From: Aurelia coerulea
Lineage: Eukaryota; Cnidaria; Scyphozoa; Semaeostomeae; Ulmaridae
NCBI GenBank assembly: GCA_039566865.1
Contig: CM076960.1
Coordinates: forward strand, 15,668,501-15,732,500
Direction: 5' to 3'
DNA length: 64,000 nt
Positions 50,801-59,130 of this stretch are shown here, one piece after another. The number at the start of each line of letters is the position of its first letter. Positions within the stretch are counted from its first letter, which is position 1. The notes under the pieces were generated by a model. It ran no database searches and was not told the DNA's origin. It saw only the letters and a list, made by a program, of their open reading frames with translations. The position numbers and the translations under genes are program-made.

Positions 50801-52766
50801 TTTCACACATGTTAACAAATGTTAGTCACACTCTGAAGAGAACATAAGTTCTAAGGGCCTTAGTGTGCTGATTTAAAGTCTTTTTTCTTTGTCTCCATCT
50901 TCTTACCAATTTTTAGTATTTCATCTTCCAAATACAGTCTTTCATATGCTCAAGAATTCTGATCATTATGTAAAGAATTTTTGTCATCTTATGTGCACAA
51001 GACCTTTACTGCAGGCATCAAATCCTCAAAAAAGACGACACAATGGCCAATACATTCTCCTTCTAGCCTGAAGGAAACATCAGGCACCCTGCCATAAACT
51101 GCCCACCAACAATTCCCAACATCCTGACCACCCTAGAACAACAGCATTTTTCTTTTTATTGAACAAATTGAAATTGAAAGAAATGTGTGTCTGGTTATAT
51201 GTGGCATGTTAAGGTAAAAATCCCATGCATTTCGGATTTATCGGATGCAAATTTCCACGCAGAATAAAACGCTAAATTAAGTCTAAAAATTTTGCTTGAT
51301 AAAATTCATAGAACCTTTCCTATAAAAAAAATGGCAAATAGTCTGGTTATTTCCCTTAGCCAAAGTTTTAAGCAAAGACCTTTTGGCCAAGACTCTTCAA
51401 TGTAAGGGAAATGAAACATACAGGTTTTTCTCTAAAGTTTTTGAGACACTTCTAATTTTACTTTTTTAAACAACTGACCATTGCGTGTGTGGCTTGAATG
51501 CAGAATTTTTGGACCTTATATTATATGATTATCAAAACTCATTCTGTTTATGTCTCCAACTAAAATGTATTTCCACAGAGATTTAAATTCATTGGTACTA
51601 ACCTCCCTTTGTATTGTAATCAAAGCTCTGGGAAGAAAAAGAAAGTATCTTTAGCAGTTTTGAAAATACCAGGTATCAAAATAGTAATATCATTAATAGT
51701 ACATAAGTACCAGGTCATTTTCATTTCATTTTTCATTCATTATATCTTTTTTACCCATGGTAGCCCCTCAATAATAATAATTGATTTACAGGGGGCCATG
51801 CTAAAAACTTACAAATAACTACTAATTTACAATAAAAACGAAATTTGCTATAAAACCTAAACCTAAACTAATTACAATTTGCCATAAATAAACGAAAGAA
51901 AACAGAAAAGAATTGGAGGGTGAAATTCATGGTTGCACCTTCTTTTTAAACGATCTCAGGGTTGAAATATTTCTGATCTCAGGGCCAAGACTGTTCCAAA
52001 GCTTGGCGCCTCGGTACGCGAAACATTTCTGCCCCCCTGCTGGCATCAATCAGGTATCAAAAAATTTACAAACTGTTTGCAACCCTGTAGCTTGCTACTG
52101 TAGCTACTCATCAAATTCCTTAAAATTGATTACCATTCTGCGAGTAACATGATAAAGGCATTGAGTCATGGTAAATAGACCGCGTATACCCAAATTGCAG
52201 AAAGTGCTGAGTCATGATGAAAGCTTATGCCAATCTGATTGGGTGTTATTCAAACTGCACGCATGATATTGCAACCTTGCAATGGGCTAAGCTCAGCCGA
52301 CGTAGCCTCGTATTTGTGAAGTTTATGTCTGATCACATGTAAACAGACTGATCACATGAAAGCAGACAGACCCCCAGCGGAGAATCGCTATTTACCATGA
52401 CTCAATGCCTTTAACTTAGATAATAAAATAAGGAAATATTTATGTTCTCAGTTGTAGGCATGGTCATCAGATTTTAGCAGGGAATCCTTACCATGTGAGG
52501 GAATTCTTACTGATGAAAATTGTACAGTATTAAGTTACAAATGACCTGTACTATCTACAAGAAAATGCACAAAAACATATTGTTGCCAACAGCCTAGGAT
52601 ATCCAAAAAGAACAATTAATTTGCTTACTTTTCTAATCCATTGGCATGGTTCAGCCAGCTCTGGGACCTGCTCTTCCTCTTCGAGTGCTTGTTTCATCAT
52701 TTCAGAAAATGAATCCATAAATTTTTGCCTGAACTTGTCAAATTTGTTTGAATTTTGCTCAGCCAT
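38658..52766 (-). CDS. FDPS: Farnesyl diphosphate synthase, complete, ten coding exons
   Basis: Cytosolic/peroxisomal head-to-tail prenyltransferase that condenses DMAPP and GPP with IPP to give farnesyl diphosphate in the mevalonate pathway. Exons 52629-52766, 51603-51627, 48939-49051, 47864-47944, 46515-46637, 44746-44837, 42506-42578, 41350-41427, 39524-39664 and 38658-38858 join to 354 codons, against 353 in the human cytosolic enzyme. All nine introns are GT-AG and the phases agree. Visible residues: the IPP-binding GGKCNRG (about 82-88), first aspartate-rich motif DDIMD (101-105), following RRG (110-112), [12 protein letters not shown] (about 195-206), second motif DDYLD (242-246), KCSW (265-268), C-terminal IYKRQK. 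Residue 97, four before the first motif, is Leu instead of the usual Phe. No mitochondrial leader is seen. Introns hold many MITEs. Confidence 0.97.
38895..39168. mobile_element. MITE with CCTCGTTCCCAGAG ends, in FDPS intron 9
   Basis: CAACCTCGTTCCCAGAG at the left is inverted as CTGGGGACGAGATTGG at the right. The target duplication is unclear. Non-coding. Confidence 0.6.
39524..39664 (-). CDS. FDPS: FDPS exon 9 with second DDxxD motif
   Basis: 47 codons beginning [20 protein letters not shown] and containing [12 protein letters not shown]. Acceptor TTTCCTAG, donor GTATGA. Confidence 0.97.
39721..40069. mobile_element. Short inverted-repeat element, CCGTTTTTGT family, copy 2 (FDPS intron 8)
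   Basis: Termini GACCCCGTTCACACTGCTCC and GGAGCAGTGTGAACGGGGCC. More diverged inside than the copy at 319-540. Confidence 0.8.
40551..41160. mobile_element. Mutator-like MITE, copy 1 (FDPS intron 8)
   Basis: Flanked by a 9-bp duplication AAAAATGCT (40542-40550 and 41161-41169). Ends AACATAGGGC and GCCCTATGTT. The interior shares GGCTTGAAAGGAACTTATGG, CAAAATGGCGGCAA and ATAAATTGCCACGGCAGATT with copy 2 at 42636-43113. Confidence 0.9.
41350..41427 (-). CDS. FDPS: FDPS exon 8
   Basis: 26 codons, [18 protein letters not shown] then MGEYFQVQ. Acceptor CTTTACCAG, donor GTATCA. Confidence 0.96.
42506..42578 (-). CDS. FDPS: FDPS exon 7
   Basis: 73 nt, completing the split Arg and encoding [19 protein letters not shown]. 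The Lys-Thr pair is the conserved substrate-contacting motif. Acceptor TTTTTTGCAG, donor GTTAGT. Confidence 0.96.
42636..43113. mobile_element. Mutator-like MITE, copy 2 (FDPS intron 6)
   Basis: 9-bp duplication ATGTAGTCG at 42627-42635 and 43114-43122. The terminal inverted repeats are about 100 bp, including GTGTAAAATTCTATTGCAGT. The length difference from copy 1 (610 bp) reflects internal change. Confidence 0.92.
44232..44593. repeat. Near-perfect palindrome, 137-bp arms (FDPS intron 6)
   Basis: Arms 44232-44368 and 44457-44593 differ at three positions by my comparison, with an 88-bp centre. The direct repeat TCTCTGATGTTTG lies just outside on both sides. It is 152 bp from the FDPS exon 6 boundary. 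Confidence 0.92.
44746..44837 (-). CDS. FDPS: FDPS exon 6
   Basis: 92 nt: [16 protein letters not shown] ... FDVFTID plus two bases of an Arg codon. It corresponds to the human TEIGQTLDLLTAPQG region. Acceptor TTTCAG, donor GTGAGC. Confidence 0.96.
45671..45759 (+). repeat. Three-copy tandem repeat, 30-32 bp (FDPS intron 5)
   Basis: The unit ATAATAGAGTGGCTTCACAT then CCGTGTA starts at 45671, 45703 and 45733. Confidence 0.95.
45987..46280. mobile_element. Inverted-repeat element with CACCCCCAGTA ends (FDPS intron 5)
   Basis: CCCCCAGTAACGACCCCGCC at the left pairs with CAGCGGGGTCGCTACTGGGG near the right. The flanks AAACGTTA and TAACGTTA could be an 8-bp duplication with one change. The interior is rich in CGGGGA motifs. 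Confidence 0.65.
46515..46637 (-). CDS. FDPS: FDPS exon 5
   Basis: 41 codons ([16 protein letters not shown] ... [11 protein letters not shown]), matching the helical region after CWY in the family. Acceptor TTTCTAG, donor GTACGT. Confidence 0.96.
47864..47944 (-). CDS. FDPS: FDPS exon 4 with first DDxxD motif
   Basis: 27 codons: [13 protein letters not shown], then [10 protein letters not shown]. Acceptor TTTTGTAG, donor GTAAGC. Confidence 0.97.
48939..49051 (-). CDS. FDPS: FDPS exon 3
   Basis: 113 nt encoding the IPP-binding loop (G)GKCNRG and IRLGWCVEI. Acceptor TTGCACAG, donor GTATGT. Confidence 0.96.
49092..49901. mobile_element. TTAA-target element with AGGGGCTGT ends (FDPS intron 2)
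   Basis: TTAA at 49088-49091 and 49902-49905. Left AGGGGCTGTACA and right TGAACAGCCCCT are inverted. It contains the mariner-like element 49160-49688 as a later insertion. Confidence 0.7.
49160..49688. mobile_element. Mariner-like fold-back element nested in a TTAA element
   Basis: TA duplications at 49158-49159 and 49689-49690. Ends CCGGGTGTCCCAAAAAGTAC and GTACTTTTTTGGGACACCCG. It shares terminal bases with 60919-61510 but has a different interior. No transposase. Confidence 0.88.
49906..50145. mobile_element. TTAA-target MITE with AGGCACACTG ends (FDPS intron 2)
   Basis: AGGCACACTGTCGTGGC and GCCACGACAGTGTGCCT, flanked by TTAA at 49902-49905 (shared with the previous element) and 50146-50149. 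Confidence 0.88.
50326..50539. mobile_element. TTAA-target MITE with AGGCAGTGTG ends (FDPS intron 2)
   Basis: AGGCAGTGTGTCACGCATCT and AGATGTGTGACAAACTGCCT, flanked by TTAA at 50322-50325 and 50540-50543. Confidence 0.87.
50702..50915. mobile_element. Fold-back element, about 95-bp arms (FDPS intron 2)
   Basis: AAAAATTGGTAAGAAGATGG and CCATCTTCTTACCAATTTTT form the ends. Further inside, TTCAGAGTGTGA pairs with TCACACTCTGAA. A direct repeat TACAGTCTTTCA lies near both sides (about 50688 and 50932). Confidence 0.85.
51603..51627 (-). CDS. FDPS: FDPS exon 2, 25-nt microexon
   Basis: Encodes SFDYNTKG plus the first base of the next Gly. It is bounded by TTCTTCCCAG and GTTAGT. It supplies exactly the segment (human EVLEYNAIG) needed between exon 1 and the GGKCNRG exon, with no gap or frame change. 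Confidence 0.9.
52156..52410. mobile_element. TTAA-type MITE with AGGCATTGAG ends (FDPS intron 1)
   Basis: AGGCATTGAGTCATGGTAAA and TTTACCATGACTCAATGCCT. The right flank is TTAA (52411-52414), the left is ATAA, one change from TTAA. Confidence 0.82.
52629..52766 (-). CDS. FDPS: FDPS exon 1 (coding part)
   Basis: 46 codons from ATG 52764-52766, a polar N-terminus ([12 protein letters not shown]) followed by an acidic helix. Donor GTAAGC. An acceptor-like CTCTTTTAG ends at 52776, nine bases before the ATG, so the transcript probably starts in an upstream untranslated exon; a possible donor GTAGGA lies near 53084. Confidence 0.93.
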
Positions 52767-52864
52767 AATGCTTTGCTAAAAGAGAAACATGGAATAATTA
52801 AGAAACTCCAAATACTATGCACAGATATGATGATACATTAGTGCCCATCGATGTTACTAAAACA

Positions 52865-53025
52865 CGGAACAAGTGGAACAAGCCAGTAACAAGTGGAACC
52901 GGCCAGTAACAAGCGGAACAAGAAAAGAACAACCCAGTAACAAGCAGCACAACTACGGAACAGTCCAGTAAAAAGTAAGAAACAACAGGAACAGGCCAGT
53001 AAAAATTGGAATAGCGACACAGTAA
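52865..53025 (-). repeat. Degenerate short tandem repeat upstream of FDPS
   Basis: Variants of CCAGTAACAAGTGGAAC recur about eight times with spacings of about 15-25 bp. The open frames across it on the minus strand are artefacts of the repetition. Confidence 0.8.
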
Positions 53026-53119
53026 CGACCATAGAACAACTGTAATGATCCAAAATAAAGGGAATAAAGGGAAACATCCTACCTCCAGTAAAAAAAGAAA
53101 GTTTATCAACAAAATCCAT

Positions 53120-55152
53120 CCTAGTGCAACGTCTTAATTCTTAGGTGATCTAACAGTAACGTTTATCGCAAAATATTTCCTATGAAACAATTAAGTGTAT
53201 TCATTGCTTACCTCGATACAACCTGGTAAAATGAAAGTTTTGCAATAACGTAACGTGTCATGCTTTAGCTTTACATCTCTTTGCCAAATAATTTTTCGTT
53301 TTCGTTCAGTTGTTGTTCTTTTTCATTACTCGATTAACGCAGCACGCAGCACATCACAGGAGCCCTTAAAAAGGTGGAGTACTCTACTCTCTTGGTGTTC
53401 AGTACACTGCGTGTATGAGTCTTACAGATTAATATGTAGATAGATGTATAGATGTAGAAAACAATTCAAATTGTCTCGTCTTGTCCCTTTTCAACCCTGT
53501 TTTCTAATGTTTAATTTTTGGCTTAAATCTATGTTTGCCCTTTCTTATCTCTGCATTTAAAGTTGCACAACAATGATGGCATGCAATTGAAAGGCATCAT
53601 TCATTCATATTTTGTATCAATCAATCAAGCAGACATAATGGAGTAGTTATTGGTTAAATCTTTGTCTGCTGATGAAACGCTGGCTAAATTGATTCTTACC
53701 ACGATGATTTCTTTTTCGCAACTTTTGCTACTTTCTTTTTTCCCTTCTTTCTTTTCTGGCTAGATACAACAACACCACAACCTTTTGCCACAATGTTCTC
53801 CACCCTGTTCCTCCAGACCAGACTCCACATCAGCAGCTCTTTTTATTCAGCCTCATTTGGCTAAATCAAAGCGAGGCAGTTACAAAATGCTTCTCCAAAA
53901 AGTGCCTAAACTCCAACCTTGTTCCGAGGGCCAGTTTCCTACGTCAGTACTGACCCTGGTACCGGGCAGGTCTAATTCGCAATTTGATTGGCTATTTGGT
54001 AACAAAAGCCTCATTAATTATTCCAAATTCCAAAGACTTATTGCTTGGCAGAAAATCAGTCAACTTTGGGTCGCTGTCACGGGAAAACGGGACAAAAAAT
54101 TGAAAAACCGATTTTTGGTATACCTTAAAAGTCATAATGTGCCCCAGTTGAAGGGGGTTTGAACCCCATCCGTCTGCGCTTACGGGAGAAATTTGCCATA
54201 TTTGGTGATTTTGGGGCCCATCCCTATTGATTCCCATTCAAAAATGGCCTCCATTTCATCCCTATTTTCAAAAATTCAGTAGCAATCATGGGGGGGATGA
54301 AGGTTTGACTGGAGGTAAAAGACCACGGCGCATCAGAATTTTGGGGTTTCATGAAGTTTTGGGTCGTTATGACGTCATAAAAGGGGGTTGGAAAAAAATG
54401 TTGCGATTTTCTGACCCGATGTTACTTTTGGACTTGATGCTCGATGGTTATTAGCCTGATTTCAAAATGGTAAAAAGTTTACAAGAGACTACTTGTCTGC
54501 GAGTCTAATAACGCCATTTGGGGTTCAATATCGCCCTCAGGGGCTGCACGCGGGCGCCGCAAAAGTGGGGTAAAATTTTGGCCTACCACATTTTGGGCCG
54601 TAACTCCATTTTGCGAGGAGAAAACGGCTTCGGCATGCCAAAAATCGACGGGAAACCGTATTCTTTTACTATAACACTTTTAACCTTGAACTTATTTCCA
54701 AAATTCGCAAAATAACGACCCTTTCTTTTTTCAAAGCTGTGGGGGAAACTCTCGAAAATTTCCACTTAGGCCCTTTTTCCACCCAAACGGATCGTGCTCG
54801 TTTTCCTATTAAATGCACTTGCAAACGCCGGATTAATGATTAAATACCTTAAAAAGGGTTGAAATAACGTCCTCCAAAGGTTTGTTCTCAGTATTTCGAA
54901 TCATCTACTGCATTATTAGCATTAGAGGAACGGCCATTTTTCGTCGCATTTTCATACTTTTTCCTCAATGTTTCGGACTTATTACATGGTATGTTATGGA
55001 TCAAAATCAGCTAACATTGTATCAAATCTGTCAAACTCAGTTTCCATATGAAGACAAGAGAGTTCTGTAATAAACTGCAGCTGATAATTTATGCAAAACA
55101 AAATGGCGTCAAATATACCACGATTTTGGCAACCGGTACCATGGCCCAAATA
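53120..55152. other. Intergenic region between FDPS and RSRC1-like gene
   Basis: It should contain the FDPS promoter (minus strand). I see no gene. A 125-codon frame at 53785-54162 (+) matches no family I know. Confidence 0.4.
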
Positions 55153-55193
55153 GGTTGGCGTAGACTCCTTTTGGGGCATGGGGACGAGGTTGC
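55153..55193 (+). repeat. 41-bp perfect direct repeat, copy 1
   Basis: GGTTGGCGTAGACTCCTTTT continued by GGGGCATGGGGACGAGGTTGC. The second copy is at 56189-56229. Confidence 0.97.
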
Positions 55194-55595
55194 TCATTTT
55201 GATGCGTGAGGGCTGCCCTTTTCATTTAGCCTCCTTCTGGTAAGGTAGATAGACTCTATGTGATGCAGTGGAAGAAAAAATGGGCCTAAGCAGCGGCGGC
55301 TGCCGGAGCGGCGCTGTAAACACATCGCAACTCACTCCAAAGTCATTCTACCGCTAAATAAGGTAAAGTAAGGTATTTAGCAGTAATATAGAGACAAGAA
55401 ATGAAAACTACAGTTAATTTTGAACAATATTTGTAAACTTTATTTTCGAATAAAAATACTTTTTGCCGATGAAAAACAAGTTTGAAATTTTGAACTGCCA
55501 TATTTGAATTCTTGCGGAAAATATTCAGTCTCACAGGGCAATCACCTGAAAACAATTCAGCACGCAAAGGGTTAAAGACAAATGATGGATATTAA

Positions 55596-56115
55596 AGGGC
55601 CCTGGTCAACATCGATGCTTTGCGGCCCTCAGCTATTATCAAGATAATGTACGACTGAAGCGCTCTGGCTAGCTAACAGTTGGTTGGCGAAGCGGTAGTC
55701 ATCACCTCCATTCACGCACTTGACCCGAGTTCGAAACCTGGTCAATTCCTTTCTATTATTTTTTCTCTTCAAGTCCCTGCTGGCTCAGCTGCTAATGCAA
55801 TCTAGTATCAACATCATGGAGGAATGGAAACCGTTGATATCCTGTTTGAAAGAAACCGCACAGGTCAATTGAAAGAATAAAAAACTACAAATAGTACGAT
55901 ACTCTGGTGGTTTCAGAAATCATAAACCGTTGCAATTTGTTCGTTCGATTCTCCATATCATTAAAAATTCTTACTGGATGCTCTGAATTACTGTATCCCT
56001 TCTCCATCCCTGCCACTGCGAGCAGCCATATTAGTTTCTGAACATCAGAAACTCAAGAACACAGGGTATTGAGGCAGAATTATGCGCGCAAAGCATCAAT
56101 GTTGACCAGGGCCCT
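55596..56115. mobile_element. TTAA-type element with AGGGCCCTGG ends carrying a tRNA-like region
   Basis: Left AGGGCCCTGGTCAACATCGA after TTAA (55592-55595); right inverted TCAATGTTGACCAGGGCCCT, followed by TCGT rather than TTAA. Inside, 55684-55742 has TGGCGAAGCGG (fits the Pol III A box TRGYNNARNNG) and, about 40 bp on, AGTTCGAAACC (B box). Confidence 0.75.
55676..55755 (+). promoter_or_regulatory. tRNA-like internal Pol III promoter (A and B boxes)
   Basis: The A and B box matches and their spacing are right for a tRNA-derived SINE head, but the stems of a tRNA cloverleaf do not pair well, so I do not call a functional tRNA. Confidence 0.5.
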
Positions 56116-56188
56116 TCGTTTTGTTTAAAAGCGGAACAAAAGAAGGCCATATATTGTCATTCATGTCCAATTAATTTGAAATCAGGTT

Positions 56189-56229
56189 GGTTGGCGTAGA
56201 CTCCTTTTGGGGCATGGGGACGAGGTTGC
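56189..56229 (+). repeat. 41-bp perfect direct repeat, copy 2, at the RSRC1-like 5' end
   Basis: Identical to 55153-55193. It ends 20 bp before the ATG of the RSRC1-like gene and so lies in its 5' UTR or core promoter. Confidence 0.97.
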
Positions 56230-56249
56230 CTAAACTCTAAAGCAACAAA

Positions 56250-57098
56250 ATGGCGCGAAGCAGAAGTCGAAGCCGAAGTCGTGGAAGAAGAAGACACTCC
56301 TCAAGTGAAGATTCTGATTATGATAGACGGAGACGTGACAGTAAGAAGAAAAGGAGAAGATCAAGATCGCGTTCTAGAAGTGCTGATTCCGATAGAAGGA
56401 AATACAAGAGCAGTAGCAGCAGACACCGTACTTCAGGTCACAGCAGTAGTCACAGTCGTTCTAACTCTCGTTCAGAGAGACGAGACAGGTCGAGGGAAAG
56501 GAGACGTGAGCGTTCTAGGAGTCGTTCACCGGCTGATAGAAAGTGCAGAGAAAAGAGTGATAACAAGACCAAGAGAGGGAAAGATGATAAAAGTAGCTCG
56601 AAAAGAGATGGGGAAAGGGATATCAAAAAAGATAAAGAGAACAAAAATAATCAAAGCGACAAATCTCTTTCTCTCAAAGAAAAAGTCTCAAAACTATCTT
56701 TAGCAGCAAGTGCAAATACTGCCATTGATGTTATAAGTAGTGATTCAATGAACTATCAACCAAATTTTGAACAGATTGCAGAAATTGAGGCCAAGGGATT
56801 TGAGCAGCGAACATTTGTGTCAACAAGTTGGAAGAAGGATGACTCACAATCGAATGAAAAGGGGGTTATTGAAAATGCCAATGAAAATCCTACTAATCAT
56901 GATAATGCAATATTTGGTAAATCATCAAGTCAAATAAGTTTATCCGCAATGGCCACAAATGGGAATGGTGTAAACAATCATCGTTTTGAAGATGAGATAT
57001 TTGGACCAAGTTTTGGAGTTGACCCAGAACTTAGAAATGAAAGATGGCTTGATAAACTTAAATTTATCAGGCAAAAGATTTTAAGGGAAAGCAAGTAG
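56250..57098 (+). CDS. RSRC1: RSRC1-like Arg/Ser-rich splicing protein (SRrp53), single exon
   Basis: 282 residues (human RSRC1 334). Nuclear RS-domain protein involved in spliceosome assembly and 3' splice-site choice. Residues about 3-110 are RS/RD dipeptide-rich (MARSRSRSRSRGRRR). A lysine/aspartate-rich linker follows, with KEKVSKLSL. The C-terminal block identifies the family: EIEAKGFEQRTF corresponds to human EIEAIESDSFVQQTF, and ERWLDKLKFIRQKIL to EEKWFKRLIALRQERL. The ATG is in good context (ACAAAATGG). The coding region has no intron, unlike vertebrate RSRC1. I see no poly-A tail or flanking duplication proving a retrocopy. Family confidence is moderate to high because RS sequence is uninformative and the call rests on the C-terminus. 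Confidence 0.82.
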   Translation: MARSRSRSRSRGRRRHSSSEDSDYDRRRRDSKKKRRRSRSRSRSADSDRRKYKSSSSRHRTSGHSSSHSRSNSRSERRDRSRERRRERSRSRSPADRKCREKSDNKTKRGKDDKSSSKRDGERDIKKDKENKNNQSDKSLSLKEKVSKLSLAASANTAIDVISSDSMNYQPNFEQIAEIEAKGFEQRTFVSTSWKKDDSQSNEKGVIENANENPTNHDNAIFGKSSSQISLSAMATNGNGVNNHRFEDEIFGPSFGVDPELRNERWLDKLKFIRQKILRESK

Positions 57099-58312
57099 AA
57101 TAGTACTGGGTTTACTTAGTTAAACAGTTTCCATGTAAATATATGTAGAGCATGAATTGAGTCTCCAGTTTCCAAGATATAGTAACCAACAGTCAGTTTT
57201 AGAAATTCAACTAATTTGGCTCCTACTATTTTGGGCTGAAACAAGGTTCTTCTCATCAATGAAGCATCTTCTAATGCAAATATATTTCATAAAAAACTAA
57301 GAAACTGGCCCAGTACTAAGGTTCCTCAAATTCATGTTGTATTTATTGTTGAGGTAACTCATGTGCCAATTTTATGAAACTGTACATTTTTTCTAGAGAC
57401 ACTGCTAGAAAATATAAAAAATATAGAGTATTAAAGTACAACAAATAAGTGGTTGCCAAGTAATCTTCCGAGTCCTACACAAACAATGAAGTTTCTAAAG
57501 TGATTTTCCAGTATCTGGGTTTCTTAACTGTTTGGTGATCCCAGTGTGGAGTTTCCTACAAAGAGTTTCTTATGAAAATATTTCTAACCTTGTTCTATTT
57601 TTAACCGTTTCATTGGTTGGGGGGGGGGGTTGCTCATTTGAGCACATTCACTTCCACCCCAAAAACACCTGGCTTAAATTTGGAAACCAAAAAATGGAAG
57701 TGTCCCAGACCCAAAGTTAGTTAGTTTTTCTGACCCCAAACAATTACAGTTTTCTAGAAATCTAAAAAATAACAGTGCTCCCCCTGGGTTATCGATTATG
57801 CACTAATTTATTGCATATTCTTATGCAGTGGAAAGTTTGCAGTGAAATGTATTTTACTTCAAAGCTGCTGTTGAAAAGTCTAGGAAAAGAAGATTAAACG
57901 TTAACATGGACAAAGTTTGTTCTTTTCTCAGCAACACTTTATATGAACTTATACCCTGCCATTGATTTGGATCTACATCTTAGCAAAGCCTGCTAATTTA
58001 TTGTAACTCATTATCATATATTCTGGCAAAATTGACGCCTGTTTTATACGAAACTGCTAAGATGCTAAGAAGAAACTGAAAGCTCAATTCTTGAACAATT
58101 AAGAACCTGGGCTACCAGCTTCAATATTCTTACCCTGTGGGTATGAGACTCTCTCGAAAAGAACGTTCTTTTTCAGAGTGTCTGGTTCCCAGGCTACAAG
58201 TTTCTTAAGTCACTGATTTTAATAATTAGACAGAAGGTAAGATTTGCGATAGCGTAAAACTTACTCATACAAACATCTTGTCTGTTTATTCACTGACATT
58301 TTTCACCTGATA
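57099..58312. other. RSRC1-like 3' flank and intergenic DNA
   Basis: An ATTAAA at about 57429 is the nearest polyadenylation-like hexamer. A poly-G run lies at about 57619. No gene recognised. Confidence 0.4.
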
Positions 58313-58320
58313 TCTAATTT

Positions 58321-58494
58321 CAATGGCGGAGCCAGACAAAAAATAATGGAGGGGTAAAAATCCAGAATATTCCGACTGGGGGTGTAAAAGGTATACCCAG
58401 ACATTTTTGTAACATTTTTCAATACAATGTCAGCCAGATTTTTGAAAGTGGGGTGTATTTACCCCCCTCATACCCTCCCCTCGCTCTGCCAGTG
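58321..58494. mobile_element. hAT-like MITE, 174 bp
   Basis: 8-bp duplication TCTAATTT at 58313-58320 and 58495-58502. Ends CAATGGCGGAGCCAG and CTCTGCCAGTG are inverted with a few changes, as in hAT elements (CA...TG). Confidence 0.85.
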
Positions 58495-58502
58495 TCTAAT
58501 TT

Positions 58503-59122
58503 GAGACTTCGTTTCGTTTTTTTTAGCTTTGTGTGATACCACGGGGTAGTCATAGTATTTTGCACCCAGTGGAGTGGTATCGTCCTTGCAGTGTCGTTAA
58601 CTGAAAAAAGTCACTGACTGAAATCATACACTGTACAACTGACTGAAATCTATATTTCCCTGCTGTACAGTATCAACATGCGATTTGCTGTTTTGAGCAC
58701 GATTTCTTGTAAAACGAACATTATTTTCATACCTTTTGAAGAATTTTTGAATGTGCGCAATGGCGATAGAAGCTCTAATGCCACTCAATCGAACCTTACG
58801 CATAAAAATGCATAACAAATATCGCTCAGTCAAGGCTCTTTTGTAGAACAACTAAAAGGTTTATTAGTAATGATAATTATCACTGCAAACACCGGAGTTA
58901 CAAAGAACTATAGGCTAAATGCTCACAGGATACTCAAAAACGTAACAAGCAACATCTAAAGGTATAAGTACGAGCAAAACAAAACAACTATGTAGCTACG
59001 TTTTGATAGGAGTTGTGAGGGCATTAATCCGTTGCTACACGTGAATTGTCAACCGGAAGGTCTTGGCATATACACAATAGGCCTACTCAATTGCACATGC
59101 ATTGTTGGTTTGCGGCGGCCTT
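58503..59122. other. No gene supported
   Basis: A 75-codon minus frame at 58624-58851 is basic and helical-looking but matches nothing I recognise. Confidence 0.35.
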
Positions 59123-59130
59123 TGGGATTG

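Noticed and set aside
52798..53119. Two overlapping about 100-codon minus-strand frames rich in Cys, Tyr and Leu
   Set aside because: They run through a degenerate short tandem repeat (CCAGTAACAAGTGGAAC type) just upstream of FDPS. Joining them to exon 1 is out of frame, so at most an untranslated exon.
53785..54162. 125-codon plus-strand frame between FDPS and RSRC1
   Set aside because: No domain, no splice support, and ends in sequence resembling dispersed intergenic DNA.
56281..56703. 140-codon frame overlapping the RSRC1-like gene
   Set aside because: Shadow of the Arg/Ser-rich coding sequence in another frame; Val-rich and without homology.
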